Below, piece by piece: positions 20,682 through 29,188 of a stretch of DNA of 55,622 nucleotides. The translations under genes were made by a program, and so were the position numbers. Within the stretch, counting starts at the first letter, position 1. Each line of letters starts with the position of its first letter. Source of the stretch: a bacterium (GTDB lineage: Bacteria; Planctomycetota; UBA1135; GCA-002686595); assembly GCA_024226735.1 (NCBI GenBank), contig JAAELL010000045.1, positions 1 to 55,622 of the forward strand, written 5' to 3'. Under the pieces are notes generated by a model. It was not told the origin of the DNA. It did not search any database and saw only the letters and a program-made list of their open reading frames with translations.

Positions 20682-21880
20682 GCGCCCTCGACGCCCTACG
20701 GCTGGCCGCGACCGCCCTGCTCGGGCGGCGCTGGCGCTCGGTCCTCTCACTAGTCGGTCTCTCGATCGGCGTCACCGCCGTCGTGCTGCTCACCGCCCTT
20801 GGCGCTGGCGCGCAGGACTTCGTCGAGCGCCAGTTCCGTTCCCTCGGCACCGACGTCCTCGCGATCGTTCCGGGCAAGGTCGAGACGAGCGGCGCCCTGC
20901 CGGGATTCGGCGGCGTGCCAAACGACCTGACCCTCGCCGACGCCGCCGCGCTGCGCGACCGGGTCGCCGGTGTACGCAGCGCCGCCCCGCTCGTCATCGG
21001 CAACGACACGGTCGCAAGCGGCGCGCGCAGCCGGCAGGTGGTCGTGATCGGAGCGACCGCCGAATACCGCGGCGTGCGCGAGTTCGAGCTGCGCGCCGGC
21101 ACCTTCTTGCCCGAGGGTGAGTGGGCCCGCGGCAAGCCCGTCGTCGTCCTCGGCTCCAAGCTGGCGCGCGAGCTCTTCCCCGACCGCGCCGCCGTCGGGG
21201 CACGCGTCCGCGTCGGGGCGTGGCGACTGCGCGTCGTCGGCACGATCGCCTCGCAGGGCGTGCACTTCGGCATCGACATGGACCAGGTCGTGTTCGTGCC
21301 CACCTCGATGGCGCTGCGGATGTTCGACCGCAGCAGCCTGAATCGCGTCGCGCTCCGCGTCCTGCCCGGTGCCGATGCTGATCGCGTGTCCGACGCTGTG
21401 ACCGAGCTCCTGGTCGAGCGCCACTCCGAGGAGGACTTCACGATCACGACACCCGACGCGATCATGGAGACGACGGGGCGCATCGTCGGCATGCTGAGCC
21501 TCGCCGTCGCCGGCATCGCGGCGATCTCGATGGTCGTCGCGGGCATCGGCATCATGAACGTGATGCTCGTGTCCGTCTCCGAACGCACGGCGGAGATCGG
21601 GCTGCTCAAGGCGGTCGGCGCGGCGCCGCGCCAGATCCTCGGGGTCTTCCTCGCCGAAGCGTTGGCCCTCTCGTTCGCGGGTGGCGCAATCGGCATCGGC
21701 GCGGGGCTCCTCGGGGCGCGCGTCCTCGCCGCCCTCTACCCGGCGATCGCCGGCGATCCCCCGGCGTGGGCCCTCGCCGCATCGTTCGCCCTGGCGCTCT
21801 TCGTCGGCACCCTGTTCGGCGTCCTACCCGCGCGGCGCGCCGTCCAGCTCGATCCCGTCGCCGCGCTGGCCAAGAGGTGA
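20678..21880 (+). CDS. MacB-like FtsX-family permease, first copy
   Basis: The product is 400 residues. The ATG overlaps the ATPase stop (ATGA). An N-terminal helix (VLSLVGLSIGVTAVVLLTAL), a periplasmic MacB core domain of about 200 residues (FRSLGTDVLAIVPGKVETSG ... LGSKLARELFPDRAAVGARV), and three C-terminal helices with SERTAEIGLLKAVGAAPRQI make up the standard four-helix type VII ABC permease. It lacks a fused ATPase, unlike E. coli MacB. It probably pairs with the next gene product as a heterodimer. Confidence 0.92.
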   Translation: MSALDALRLAATALLGRRWRSVLSLVGLSIGVTAVVLLTALGAGAQDFVERQFRSLGTDVLAIVPGKVETSGALPGFGGVPNDLTLADAAALRDRVAGVRSAAPLVIGNDTVASGARSRQVVVIGATAEYRGVREFELRAGTFLPEGEWARGKPVVVLGSKLARELFPDRAAVGARVRVGAWRLRVVGTIASQGVHFGIDMDQVVFVPTSMALRMFDRSSLNRVALRVLPGADADRVSDAVTELLVERHSEEDFTITTPDAIMETTGRIVGMLSLAVAGIAAISMVVAGIGIMNVMLVSVSERTAEIGLLKAVGAAPRQILGVFLAEALALSFAGGAIGIGAGLLGARVLAALYPAIAGDPPAWALAASFALALFVGTLFGVLPARRAVQLDPVAALAKR

Positions 21881-21883
21881 TCG

Positions 21884-23086
21884 ATGCGCACGCTCGACCT
21901 CTGCTCTTTCGGTCTCTCCGCCCTGCGCGCGCACCCCCTGCGGACAGCCCTGTCCGTGCTCGGAATCGCGGTCGGCGTCGCCGCGGTCATTCTGTTGACC
22001 TCGATCGGCGAGGGCGCGCGCAAGTACGTCGTGTCGGAGGTCGCGCAGTTCGGCACGAACATCCTGCAGGTCTCGCCCGGCAAGACCGAGACCGTCGGGA
22101 TCCCGGGCGTGCTCGGCGGCACGACGCGCAAGCTGACGCTCGAGGACGCGCTCGCCCTGCGCCGCATCCCCGGCGTCGAGCAGGTCGTACCCGTCGTCAT
22201 GGGACAGGCGCGTGTGCACGCGGGCGGTCGCGGGCGCAGCGTGTACGTGATGGGCGTGACGGCGGACGCGCTCGGGCTTTGGAAGCTCGGCATGCGTGCC
22301 GGACGCTTCCTGCCGCGCGGTGACCCGCGGCGCGGCGGAGAAGCGGTCGTCCTCGGCCCCAAGCTCGCGCGCGAGGTCTTCCCGGACGCGAGCCCGATCG
22401 GCCAGCGAGTCCGCATCGGCGAGCGTCGGCTCCGCGTCCTGGGGATCACCCAGAGCAAGGGCCGGCTGCTCGGCTTCGACATGGACGACATCGCCTACGT
22501 CGACGTCGCCACGGGCATGCGCTTGTTCGATGTCGACGAGCTGATCGAGATCGACGTAACGTTCCAGCACGAGGACATGGCCGCCGGCGTCGTCGAGAGC
22601 GTGCGGCGCATCTTGACCGAGCGACACGCCGGACACGAGGACTTCACGGTTCTGACCCAGGCGCAGATGCTCGGCGTGTTCGACGCAGTGATCCGGGCGG
22701 TGACGCTCGCGGTCGGGGGCATCGCGGGCATATCCTTGCTCGTCGGTGCGATCGGGATCCTGACGATGATGTGGATCGCGGTCGGCGAGCGGACGGCCGA
22801 GATCGGGCTCTTGCTCGCGCTCGGCGCGCCGGCAGGAACCGTGCAGCGGGTGTTCCTGGTCGAGGCCGTCGCGCTCTCGAGCGTCGGTGGACTGCTCGGC
22901 ATCGGCGCGGGCCTCGGTCTCGCCTACGCCCTGCGCCTCGCCCTGCCCGGTCTCCCGGTCGAGCCCGCGCCGCTCTACGTCGCAGCGGCGACGCTCGTCA
23001 GCGTCGGCGTCGGTCTCGCCTCGGGCGTCGCACCGGCGCGTCGCGCCGCGCGGCTCGATCCGATCGAGGCGCTGCGCGCCGAGTGA
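21884..23086 (+). CDS. MacB-like FtsX-family permease, second copy
   Basis: The product is also 400 residues and has the same topology: N-terminal helix with ALSVLGIAVGVAAVILLTSI, MacB core (FGTNILQVSPGKTETVGIPG; LGPKLAREVFPDASPIGQRV), three C-terminal helices around GERTAEIGLLLALGAPAGTV, and a final PARRAARLDPIEALRAE. It is clearly a paralogue of the upstream gene, diverged along its length, so the duplication is old. The start has a good Shine-Dalgarno (AGAGGTGATCG then ATG). Two unlike permeases for one ATPase suggest an asymmetric transporter, as in LolCDE. Confidence 0.92.
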   Translation: MRTLDLCSFGLSALRAHPLRTALSVLGIAVGVAAVILLTSIGEGARKYVVSEVAQFGTNILQVSPGKTETVGIPGVLGGTTRKLTLEDALALRRIPGVEQVVPVVMGQARVHAGGRGRSVYVMGVTADALGLWKLGMRAGRFLPRGDPRRGGEAVVLGPKLAREVFPDASPIGQRVRIGERRLRVLGITQSKGRLLGFDMDDIAYVDVATGMRLFDVDELIEIDVTFQHEDMAAGVVESVRRILTERHAGHEDFTVLTQAQMLGVFDAVIRAVTLAVGGIAGISLLVGAIGILTMMWIAVGERTAEIGLLLALGAPAGTVQRVFLVEAVALSSVGGLLGIGAGLGLAYALRLALPGLPVEPAPLYVAAATLVSVGVGLASGVAPARRAARLDPIEALRAE

Positions 23087-23096
23087 TCGGCGGAAG

Positions 23097-24650
23097 CTAT
23101 AGAAAGTCGATCTGAACGCCGTCCGTGAAGTTCGACGTCGCCCCGTCGCGGTACCAGGCCTGGAAGTTCCAGGTGTCGCCCGGCTGCAGGGCGACCGAGA
23201 ACGGATTGGTCGCGATCGGAATGGCCGTGAGGTCGATCTCGAGCGAGAAGGCGCCGACGGCGCCCGAGTTGCGCACCTCATCGGCGAAGCGCCCGAGCTG
23301 AGGGCCCCCGCTGAGGCACAGGTTGCCATCGCTCCCGCCGGGGTTCATGACGAGCCCTTGGACCGGGCTGGCCAGGAAGTAGCCGAACTGGTTCAGCGAA
23401 AGCCCCGTCGCCTCGAGCTCGACGTTGTTGTCGGCCACGACGTCGCTCCCGCGCGCGAGAATCGACGCGGTCTGTCCGGACGAGTTCGGCACGGAGCCAC
23501 AGTAGCTCGTGCCGATGAGGAGCCCGTCGATGACCTCGACGTCGACGGTCGCGCTCGTCGGCAGCACATCGCAACCGAATCCGATCGCCTCGATCGTGAT
23601 CACGTGCATGCCCTCGTCCGGCGCGGTGGGCACGAGCGTCAGCTCCGCCACTCCGCCGCCCAAATCGACGAAGGATGCGAACGCCGGCAGACCGACTCCC
23701 GACAGCGTGACGAGGTCACCGTCCGGATCGGCGGCGGCGATCGGCACGGTCAGCTGGGTCCCGATCTCGACCTGCTGCGCAAGGACGGGCGTGATGATCG
23801 GCGCCTGCTCGCGCGTCAGCTCGAAGAGGCGTCCGTCGTCGACCTGATCGTGGCCGTAGTCGGCGACGTAGAACGAGACGTTCGCGGGGTGGTCGGATCC
23901 GTCGCTGCTCGGAGCGATCATCATCCCCTTGAACAGGAAGAAGCCGTAGCCGTTGAAGATCCCGCCCAGGTCGATCACGCCGAGGATCGCGCCGGCGGGT
24001 GTGATCTCGGTGATCTCGGCCGTGGGGCCGGAGCCGACGAAGAACGTCCCACCGACCGGGTTGTACACGATGCTCTCCGGGTCGACGATGGCAGCGGGGA
24101 GCGTGATCGACGAGACGAGCTGGCCCTGGGGCGTGAACTGGTTCAGCGTCCCGAAGTTGCCCACGACGATCCAGAGGTTGCCCGTGGTCGGGTGGGCCGC
24201 GATGCCCTCCGCGTCGATGACGCCGGCGACGGCCAGGTCGAAGGTGGCGAGCAGGTTGAGGCTGGAGCCGACGAGCTCCACCTCATACATCTCCCACTGA
24301 TCGTCGTCGGTGATGAAGATCGTCCCCGTCACCGGGTTGTAGGTGACGCCGGTCGGCTCGTTCGAGAACGGCGTCGTGTCGAAGCTGCGCAGCACGTTGC
24401 CGGCGAGATCCAACTCCCACAGGTTCGCGCCCTGAAAGAGGTTCGTCTCGTCCACCTCGGAGTCGACCAGGAGCATCGTGCCGTTGGGAGGGTAGAAGCT
24501 CATCCCCGCGGGGTCCGTCGCGACGTAGGAGGATGTATCGACGACCTCCACGACCTCGCCGTCACCGCCGAAGAGCGGAGAGGTCAGTGCCAGCAACAGA
24601 ACTGTGGCTCGCGACGGGAGTCGGAGCCAGCTTGGATCGGATCGAGTCAT
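23097..24650 (-). CDS. Secreted beta-propeller/Ig protein with the WYRD-type C-terminal domain
   Basis: The product is 517 residues. A signal peptide (ATVLLLALTSPLFGG) precedes a propeller-like region (about 30-285) of blades such as GMSFYPPNGTMLLVDSEVDE, PTGVTYNPVTGTIFITDDD, AEGIAAHPTTGNLWIVVGNF and PESIVYNPVGGTFFVGSG, similar to SdiA-regulated/NHL propellers. Next is a cadherin-like Ig region (PIAAADPDGDLVTLSGVGLP). The last ~138 residues are the shared domain: YCGSVPNSSGQTASILARGS, LNQFGYFLASP, GNLCLSGGPQLGRF, DTWNFQAWYRDGATSNFTDG, ending DFL. It converges on the permease gene with a 10-bp gap. Likely exported; function unknown. Confidence 0.85.
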   Translation of the reverse strand: MTRSDPSWLRLPSRATVLLLALTSPLFGGDGEVVEVVDTSSYVATDPAGMSFYPPNGTMLLVDSEVDETNLFQGANLWELDLAGNVLRSFDTTPFSNEPTGVTYNPVTGTIFITDDDQWEMYEVELVGSSLNLLATFDLAVAGVIDAEGIAAHPTTGNLWIVVGNFGTLNQFTPQGQLVSSITLPAAIVDPESIVYNPVGGTFFVGSGPTAEITEITPAGAILGVIDLGGIFNGYGFFLFKGMMIAPSSDGSDHPANVSFYVADYGHDQVDDGRLFELTREQAPIITPVLAQQVEIGTQLTVPIAAADPDGDLVTLSGVGLPAFASFVDLGGGVAELTLVPTAPDEGMHVITIEAIGFGCDVLPTSATVDVEVIDGLLIGTSYCGSVPNSSGQTASILARGSDVVADNNVELEATGLSLNQFGYFLASPVQGLVMNPGGSDGNLCLSGGPQLGRFADEVRNSGAVGAFSLEIDLTAIPIATNPFSVALQPGDTWNFQAWYRDGATSNFTDGVQIDFL

Positions 24651-24835
24651 GGTGAGAGTCTCGCTGGGAGGGCTCCTTAATGTACCCGAGGCCACCGGAG
24701 ATTCCGGCTCCGCGTCCAAAGACATACGCCCGGCGCGCCGATCTGTCGAGGTATTCCGGCGCCGACGCAACTGTGACCAGGGACCTGGTCCGGGACTAGC
24801 CGGGAGGATTCGACGCCGAGGTGAGTCCCATTCCG

Positions 24836-25407
24836 ATGCGCTACGCCGCCACGATCGCCTTCTGCCTCACGGTGCTCTGCTGGGGACCAAGCCCCTCTGC
24901 GTGCATTCCGCGGGACACGGCGCCACTCGTGCCGCGCCCCCTCGAGACGGCATCGGATGCCCTCGAGTCCTCCGAATCACCTACGCCGCGGGCGGTCCGA
25001 AACGCAGTCTCGGCACGGGCGGAAGCCGCTCCTGCGCCCGCAGCGCCGACAGGGCGCGGCGCACGGGTCCATGGGCGGGTCACGGCCGAGGATGGAACGC
25101 CCGTGGCAGGCGCGCACGTGGTCGCGACCCTCGAGGCCGGAGTCCCGATTCGAGTCCTGGCTCGGGCGCGGACGGGATCGAGGTCACGGCCTCGAGGGTC
25201 GCGACCACGTGCGCGACCGGCTGCACGAGCGGCACGACCACGGAGCTGCGACCCGGTATCACCTACCCCTCGGCCGCCGCGCTCGCGCCCGGTCGATACC
25301 GGCTCGTCGTCGACAGCGACACCTGCGCGGGCGGCGAGCACGAACTGGTCGTCGAGGCGCAGAGGACCACCCGGCGGACGATCGACCTCGCCCCGCGTGC
25401 CCAGTGA
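24836..25407 (+). pseudogene. Rearranged carboxypeptidase-regulatory-like secreted protein
   Basis: The 5' part encodes a signal peptide (YAATIAFCLTVLCWG) and the first strands of a regulatory-like Ig domain (RVHGRVTAEDGTPVAGAHVV then ATLEAG). Sense in this frame ends at about 25140. The end of such a domain, ALAPGRYRLVVDSDTCAGG and ELVVEAQRTTRRTIDLAPRA, is found in another frame and stops at 25407. Between the halves lies a perfect 29-bp inverted repeat whose left arm is the GAHVVATLEA coding sequence itself. A fold-back duplication that broke the frame is the likely history. The flanking stretches 24651-24835 and 25408-25634 hold nothing I can name. Confidence 0.65.
25111..25215. repeat. 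29-bp perfect inverted repeat with 47-nt spacer
   Basis: Bases 25111-25139 and 25187-25215 are exact reverse complements; the core of the left arm is CACGTGGTCGCGACCCTCGA. It lies inside the broken gene at 24836-25407, far longer than a terminator stem would need, and coincides with the loss of reading frame. Confidence 0.92.
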
Positions 25408-25634
25408 ACGCGCCGTGCTCCGCACGGAACAAGCCGAACGATTCCATCCGCGCTTCGGGCACCCGACGGCAATTAGGGGGAAGAGCGCCTCGGGGCGCCC
25501 GACGGCCTCACCCCTGCGCCCAAAGGCGGGGTTGCGTCGACCGCGGGCGCCTGTGAGGATCGACTTCCGTTCCTAGCGTCCGGCCGAGCGCCGATTCGGC
25601 AACGGGCGCGCAACGCCGTTCCCGCGCAACGCCC

Positions 25635-27356
25635 ATGACCCATCTCGCTGGCTCTTCCGCGTGCCGTCCCGTCCGTTGGACCGCTGCCCTCGCCGCGCTG
25701 ACCGCGCTCGCCAGTTCCCCAGCGGCTCAAGACCCCGCCGTGGCCAGCAGCGCAGAACCGGGGCCGCCGCACTTCGTCGAAGTGCCAGGTGGACAGGAGT
25801 TCACCGGCGTCCTACTCGCGCGCCCGCTGCAGCCCGAGCACGCAGCCGAGCGCGGTCTCTCGCAGGCTGCACTGGAGGCGCGCGCGAACGCGGCACGAGA
25901 CAGGCTCGCGCAGTACGAGCTGGTGCGCTACGTCGTCGAGACCGACGAGTTCCTGTTCCGCGTCCCCGAAGGGGCGACCGAGAACAGCGTCGCGCGGCAG
26001 CTGCTCGCGACGGGCGACTTCCAGTACGTCGAGCCGGACTGGCTCGTCTTCCCGATCGAGTGCCCGGACGACGCACAGTTCGCGTCCCAATGGCACCACG
26101 CGACCGACCGCCTGCGCTCGTGCGACGCCTGGAACCTCGAGACGGGTGACCCGAACATCGTCGTCGCCCTGTGCGATACGGGGATCCGCATCACCCACGA
26201 GGACCTGCAGCTGCATCGGCGCGAGGCGTACCACGTCCCGTCGGGAACGTGGGAGAACGCCGGTGCTCCGATCCACGACGTCCACGGTCACGGCACGAAC
26301 GTGACCGGCACCGCGGCCGGCAACGGCAACAACGGGATCGGCATCGCGGGCGTCGGCTGGAACCTGGGCCACCGCATGATGCGCGTGACCGACAGCCCCG
26401 GCGGGAGCGCGCCGCTGTCGAACTTGACCAACGCGGCGCGGACGGCGGCGGACTCCGGGGACAAAGTAGCGAGCGTCAGCTACACGGGCGTCACGTCGGC
26501 GGGTGTCGACACCGCTGGCGAGTACGTTCGCTCGCAGGGCGCGCTTCTCGTCTGGGCCGCCGGGAACTCGAGCAGCAACCTCCAGGGCCCGCGGGACGAC
26601 AACGTCATCGTCGTCGGAGCGACCAACCCCGCCGACCAGCTCGCCTCGTTCTCCAGCTTCGGCCCGTTCGTCGACCTGACGGCGCCAGGTGTCGACGTGC
26701 TGACGACGGCCAATCAGCACGACGCCGCGTACTCCGCCGTCGACGGAACGAGCTTCGCGTGCCCGCTGACCGCGGGGCTGTGCGCGCTGATCTGGTCGCG
26801 CGATCCACTGCTGTCGCCCGAGGAAGTGGAGGAGATCCTGCGCGCATCCTGCGACGACCTGGGTGCTCCCGGCATTGACAACACGTTCGGCCACGGCCGC
26901 ATCAACCTGTTCAACGCGATGGAGCTCACGAGCCTCGGCTCGCGCTACTGCTCGCCCTCCAACCCGAACAGCTCGGGGCTGTCGGCGACGATCCGCGCCG
27001 ACGGCAGCCGGTTCGTCGAGGACAACGACGTGACGCTCTTGGCCGAGAACCTGCCGCCCGGTGAGTTCGGCTACTTCCTGGTCGGCGTGAATCAAGGCGC
27101 CTTCCAGCCGCCGGGCAGCGCAGGCGTGGTCTGCCTCTCGTGCGGTGGCTACCAGGGCTGTTCCGGCATCGGCCGGTACAACCATGCCGGTGAGATCGTC
27201 GTCGGCCCGACCGGCACGCTGACGCTCGACCTCGACGCTCTGCCGACGACTCCAAACACCGCGGTGCAGCCGGGGGACACCTGGAACTTCCAGTGCTGGT
27301 TCCGGGATCTGCACACCAACAACTTCACCGACGCGATCGCCATCACGTTCCTATAA
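25635..27356 (+). CDS. Secreted subtilisin-like serine protease with the WYRD-type C-terminal domain
   Basis: The product is 573 residues. A signal peptide (WTAALAALTALASSPAAQ) and a propeptide-like region (about 60-140, ending GDFQYVEPDWLVFP) precede an S8 peptidase domain with catalytic Asp181 (ALCDTGIRITHEDL), His219 (DVHGHGTNVTGT), oxyanion Asn311 (VWAAGNSS) and Ser373 (DGTSFACPL). The triad is complete. From about residue 438 follows the shared domain: YCSPSNPNSSGLSATI, LPPGEFGYFLVGVNQGAF, GVVCLSCGGYQGCSGIGRYN (with an insertion carrying extra cysteines), DTWNFQCWFRD, NNFTDAIAITFL at the C-terminus. An extracellular protease, possibly surface-held. Confidence 0.93.
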   Translation: MTHLAGSSACRPVRWTAALAALTALASSPAAQDPAVASSAEPGPPHFVEVPGGQEFTGVLLARPLQPEHAAERGLSQAALEARANAARDRLAQYELVRYVVETDEFLFRVPEGATENSVARQLLATGDFQYVEPDWLVFPIECPDDAQFASQWHHATDRLRSCDAWNLETGDPNIVVALCDTGIRITHEDLQLHRREAYHVPSGTWENAGAPIHDVHGHGTNVTGTAAGNGNNGIGIAGVGWNLGHRMMRVTDSPGGSAPLSNLTNAARTAADSGDKVASVSYTGVTSAGVDTAGEYVRSQGALLVWAAGNSSSNLQGPRDDNVIVVGATNPADQLASFSSFGPFVDLTAPGVDVLTTANQHDAAYSAVDGTSFACPLTAGLCALIWSRDPLLSPEEVEEILRASCDDLGAPGIDNTFGHGRINLFNAMELTSLGSRYCSPSNPNSSGLSATIRADGSRFVEDNDVTLLAENLPPGEFGYFLVGVNQGAFQPPGSAGVVCLSCGGYQGCSGIGRYNHAGEIVVGPTGTLTLDLDALPTTPNTAVQPGDTWNFQCWFRDLHTNNFTDAIAITFL

Positions 27357-27400
27357 AGGGGCTCTCTCATGAGGGCGCTCTCCGCTACCCTGTCAACAGG

Positions 27401-28990
27401 ATGATGGAGAGACGGAGGCTGCTGCGCAGTTTCGCCGTGCTCGGTGCCAGCCTCGCAGCGCTTTGCTGGCTCGCCGCACTGCTCTTCTTCGGGGCGGAGC
27501 AGGCGCCTGCGCGCCCCGTCCTCGTCACCGTCGGTTGCCTCAGCTGGATCGCGTGCCTCGCGTGCGGCTGGCGCATCGCCGGGGAGCTCGACGAGCGAGC
27601 CGAAAGCGATGAGCGGACGAGCGAGCTGCGGTTGCTGAACGAGGCTCTACGCCAGTCGGAGGCGCGCTACGTCGACCTCTACGACCGCGCGCCCGACATG
27701 TACTTGTCGGTCGACGTCGAGACCGGTCGTCTGGTCGAGCTCAACGGCACGCTGGTGTCGACCCTCGGCTACTCGCGCCACGAGCTCCTGGGGCGGCCGA
27801 TCTCCGAGCTGTACGCCGAGAGCTCGCGCGCGCGCGCGCGCGAATCGCTCGAGGACCTCAAGCGCACGGGCGCCGTCGCCGGCGTCGAGCTTCAGGTCTT
27901 GCGCAAGTCCGGCGCCCCGCTCGACGTCAGCGTCAACGCGACCGCGATCCGCGACGAGAATGGACGAATCGTACGCACGCGCACGATCTGGCGCGACGTG
28001 ACCGATCGGCGCAGCGCCGAACGGCGCCTGCGCGAGAGCGAGCGCAGGTACCGTACGCTCGTCGAGCACGCGCCCGAAGCGATCGTCGTCCTCGACGTCG
28101 ACGCGGGCCACTTCGTCGACGCGAACCAGAACGCGACCCGGCTCTTCAAGATGGACCGCGAGGGCCTGTTGCGGCGCAACCCGTTCGAGCTCAGCCCCGA
28201 GCTCCAGCCCAACCATCGCTCGTCCCGTCAAGCCGCGGCTGGCTACATCGAAGAGGCCCTGACGGGCGGCACACCGACGTTCGAATGGGAGCACGTCGAC
28301 GCCGACGGCACGTCGGTCCCGTGCGAGGTGCGCCTCGTCCGGCTCCCCGCGCAAGACCGGCGCCTCGTGCGCGGCAGCCTGACCGACATCACCGAGCGGC
28401 GCCGTACCCGCGAGCGGCGCCAGCGGATGATGTTCGAGCTCGACCACCGGGTGAAGAACAACCTCACTCTCGTCACCGCCCTGCTCGAGCACACGCTCGC
28501 CGGCACGAGTACGATGGACGAGTTCTCGCGCGCCTTCGCCGGACGCATCCAGGCGATGGCCAAGACCCACGATGCACTCGCCCTCACGCGCTGGGAGGGG
28601 GTCGAGCTCGCGCAGATCGCCGAACGCGTCCTCGCGCCCTACGGCCTCGGCCGCATCGGGATCGACGGCGCGGACGTGACGCTGTCTCCGAGCGTCGTCA
28701 CGCCTTTCGGACTCGTCCTGCACGAGCTAGCGACGAATGCGGTCAAGTACGGAGCGCTCGCGACCGAGCGCGGACGGATCGACGTGCGCTGGTCGCTCAC
28801 GCCCGGCGACCGCATCGACCTCGTGTGGAAGGAGTCCGGCGCCGGCGAGATCACCCCTCCCACGGAGTACGGCCGTGGTATTCGGCTGTCGGTCGGGCTG
28901 GTCGAGTACGAGATCGGAGGCTCGATCGAGCTCGACTTCGCCACGGGTGGCTTGTCTTGCAGGATGAATCTGCCGGCCGGCCTCCCCTGA
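27401..28990 (+). CDS. Membrane histidine kinase with two PAS domains, HWE/HisKA_2 type
   Basis: The product is 529 residues. Two N-terminal membrane helices (SFAVLGASLAALCWLAALLF and LVTVGCLSWIACLACGW) are separated by only a few residues, so there is little external sensor. A coiled segment leads to PAS 1 (YDRAPDMYLSVDVETGRLVE) and PAS 2 (VEHAPEAIVVLDVDAGHFVD) with a PAC motif (GSLTDITERRRTRERR). The catalytic core is HWE/HisKA_2-like: phospho-acceptor His in FELDHRVKNNLTLVTALLEH and N-box LHELATNAVKYGAL. No response regulator adjoins, so it probably signals to a distant partner. A hairpin follows the stop. Confidence 0.9.
   Translation: MMERRRLLRSFAVLGASLAALCWLAALLFFGAEQAPARPVLVTVGCLSWIACLACGWRIAGELDERAESDERTSELRLLNEALRQSEARYVDLYDRAPDMYLSVDVETGRLVELNGTLVSTLGYSRHELLGRPISELYAESSRARARESLEDLKRTGAVAGVELQVLRKSGAPLDVSVNATAIRDENGRIVRTRTIWRDVTDRRSAERRLRESERRYRTLVEHAPEAIVVLDVDAGHFVDANQNATRLFKMDREGLLRRNPFELSPELQPNHRSSRQAAAGYIEEALTGGTPTFEWEHVDADGTSVPCEVRLVRLPAQDRRLVRGSLTDITERRRTRERRQRMMFELDHRVKNNLTLVTALLEHTLAGTSTMDEFSRAFAGRIQAMAKTHDALALTRWEGVELAQIAERVLAPYGLGRIGIDGADVTLSPSVVTPFGLVLHELATNAVKYGALATERGRIDVRWSLTPGDRIDLVWKESGAGEITPPTEYGRGIRLSVGLVEYEIGGSIELDFATGGLSCRMNLPAGLP
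27825..27842 (+). repeat. Nine CG dinucleotide repeats within the histidine-kinase gene
   Basis: Positions 27825-27842 are an uninterrupted CG alternation of 18 bases encoding part of SSRARARES in the first PAS region. Such tracts are prone to slippage; the copy here keeps the frame. Confidence 0.9.
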
Positions 28991-29007
28991 GACTGGAGCC
29001 TCGCGCG

Positions 29008-29050
29008 TCCGGATCCGCTCGGTACCGCGACACCTTGTTGCGGATCCGGA
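29008..29050. terminator. Inverted-repeat terminator candidate after the histidine kinase
   Basis: TCCGGATCCGC (29008-29018) and GCGGATCCGGA (29040-29050) are exact reverse complements with a 21-nt spacer, 18 bp after the histidine-kinase stop. The intergenic stretch 28991-29188 holds nothing else that I can name. Confidence 0.55.
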
Positions 29051-29188
29051 ACGGTCCATCCAGAAAGCCCGCGTTCCCAGTCCGAAGAAACCATGCTTGG
29101 ATGGGACAAGAGTGAGCGCCCTTCGACAAAGGAGCTGCACACCGCCACCGCAACCGGACGTCACCGCAAGGCGCCCAAGGGATCTCTC

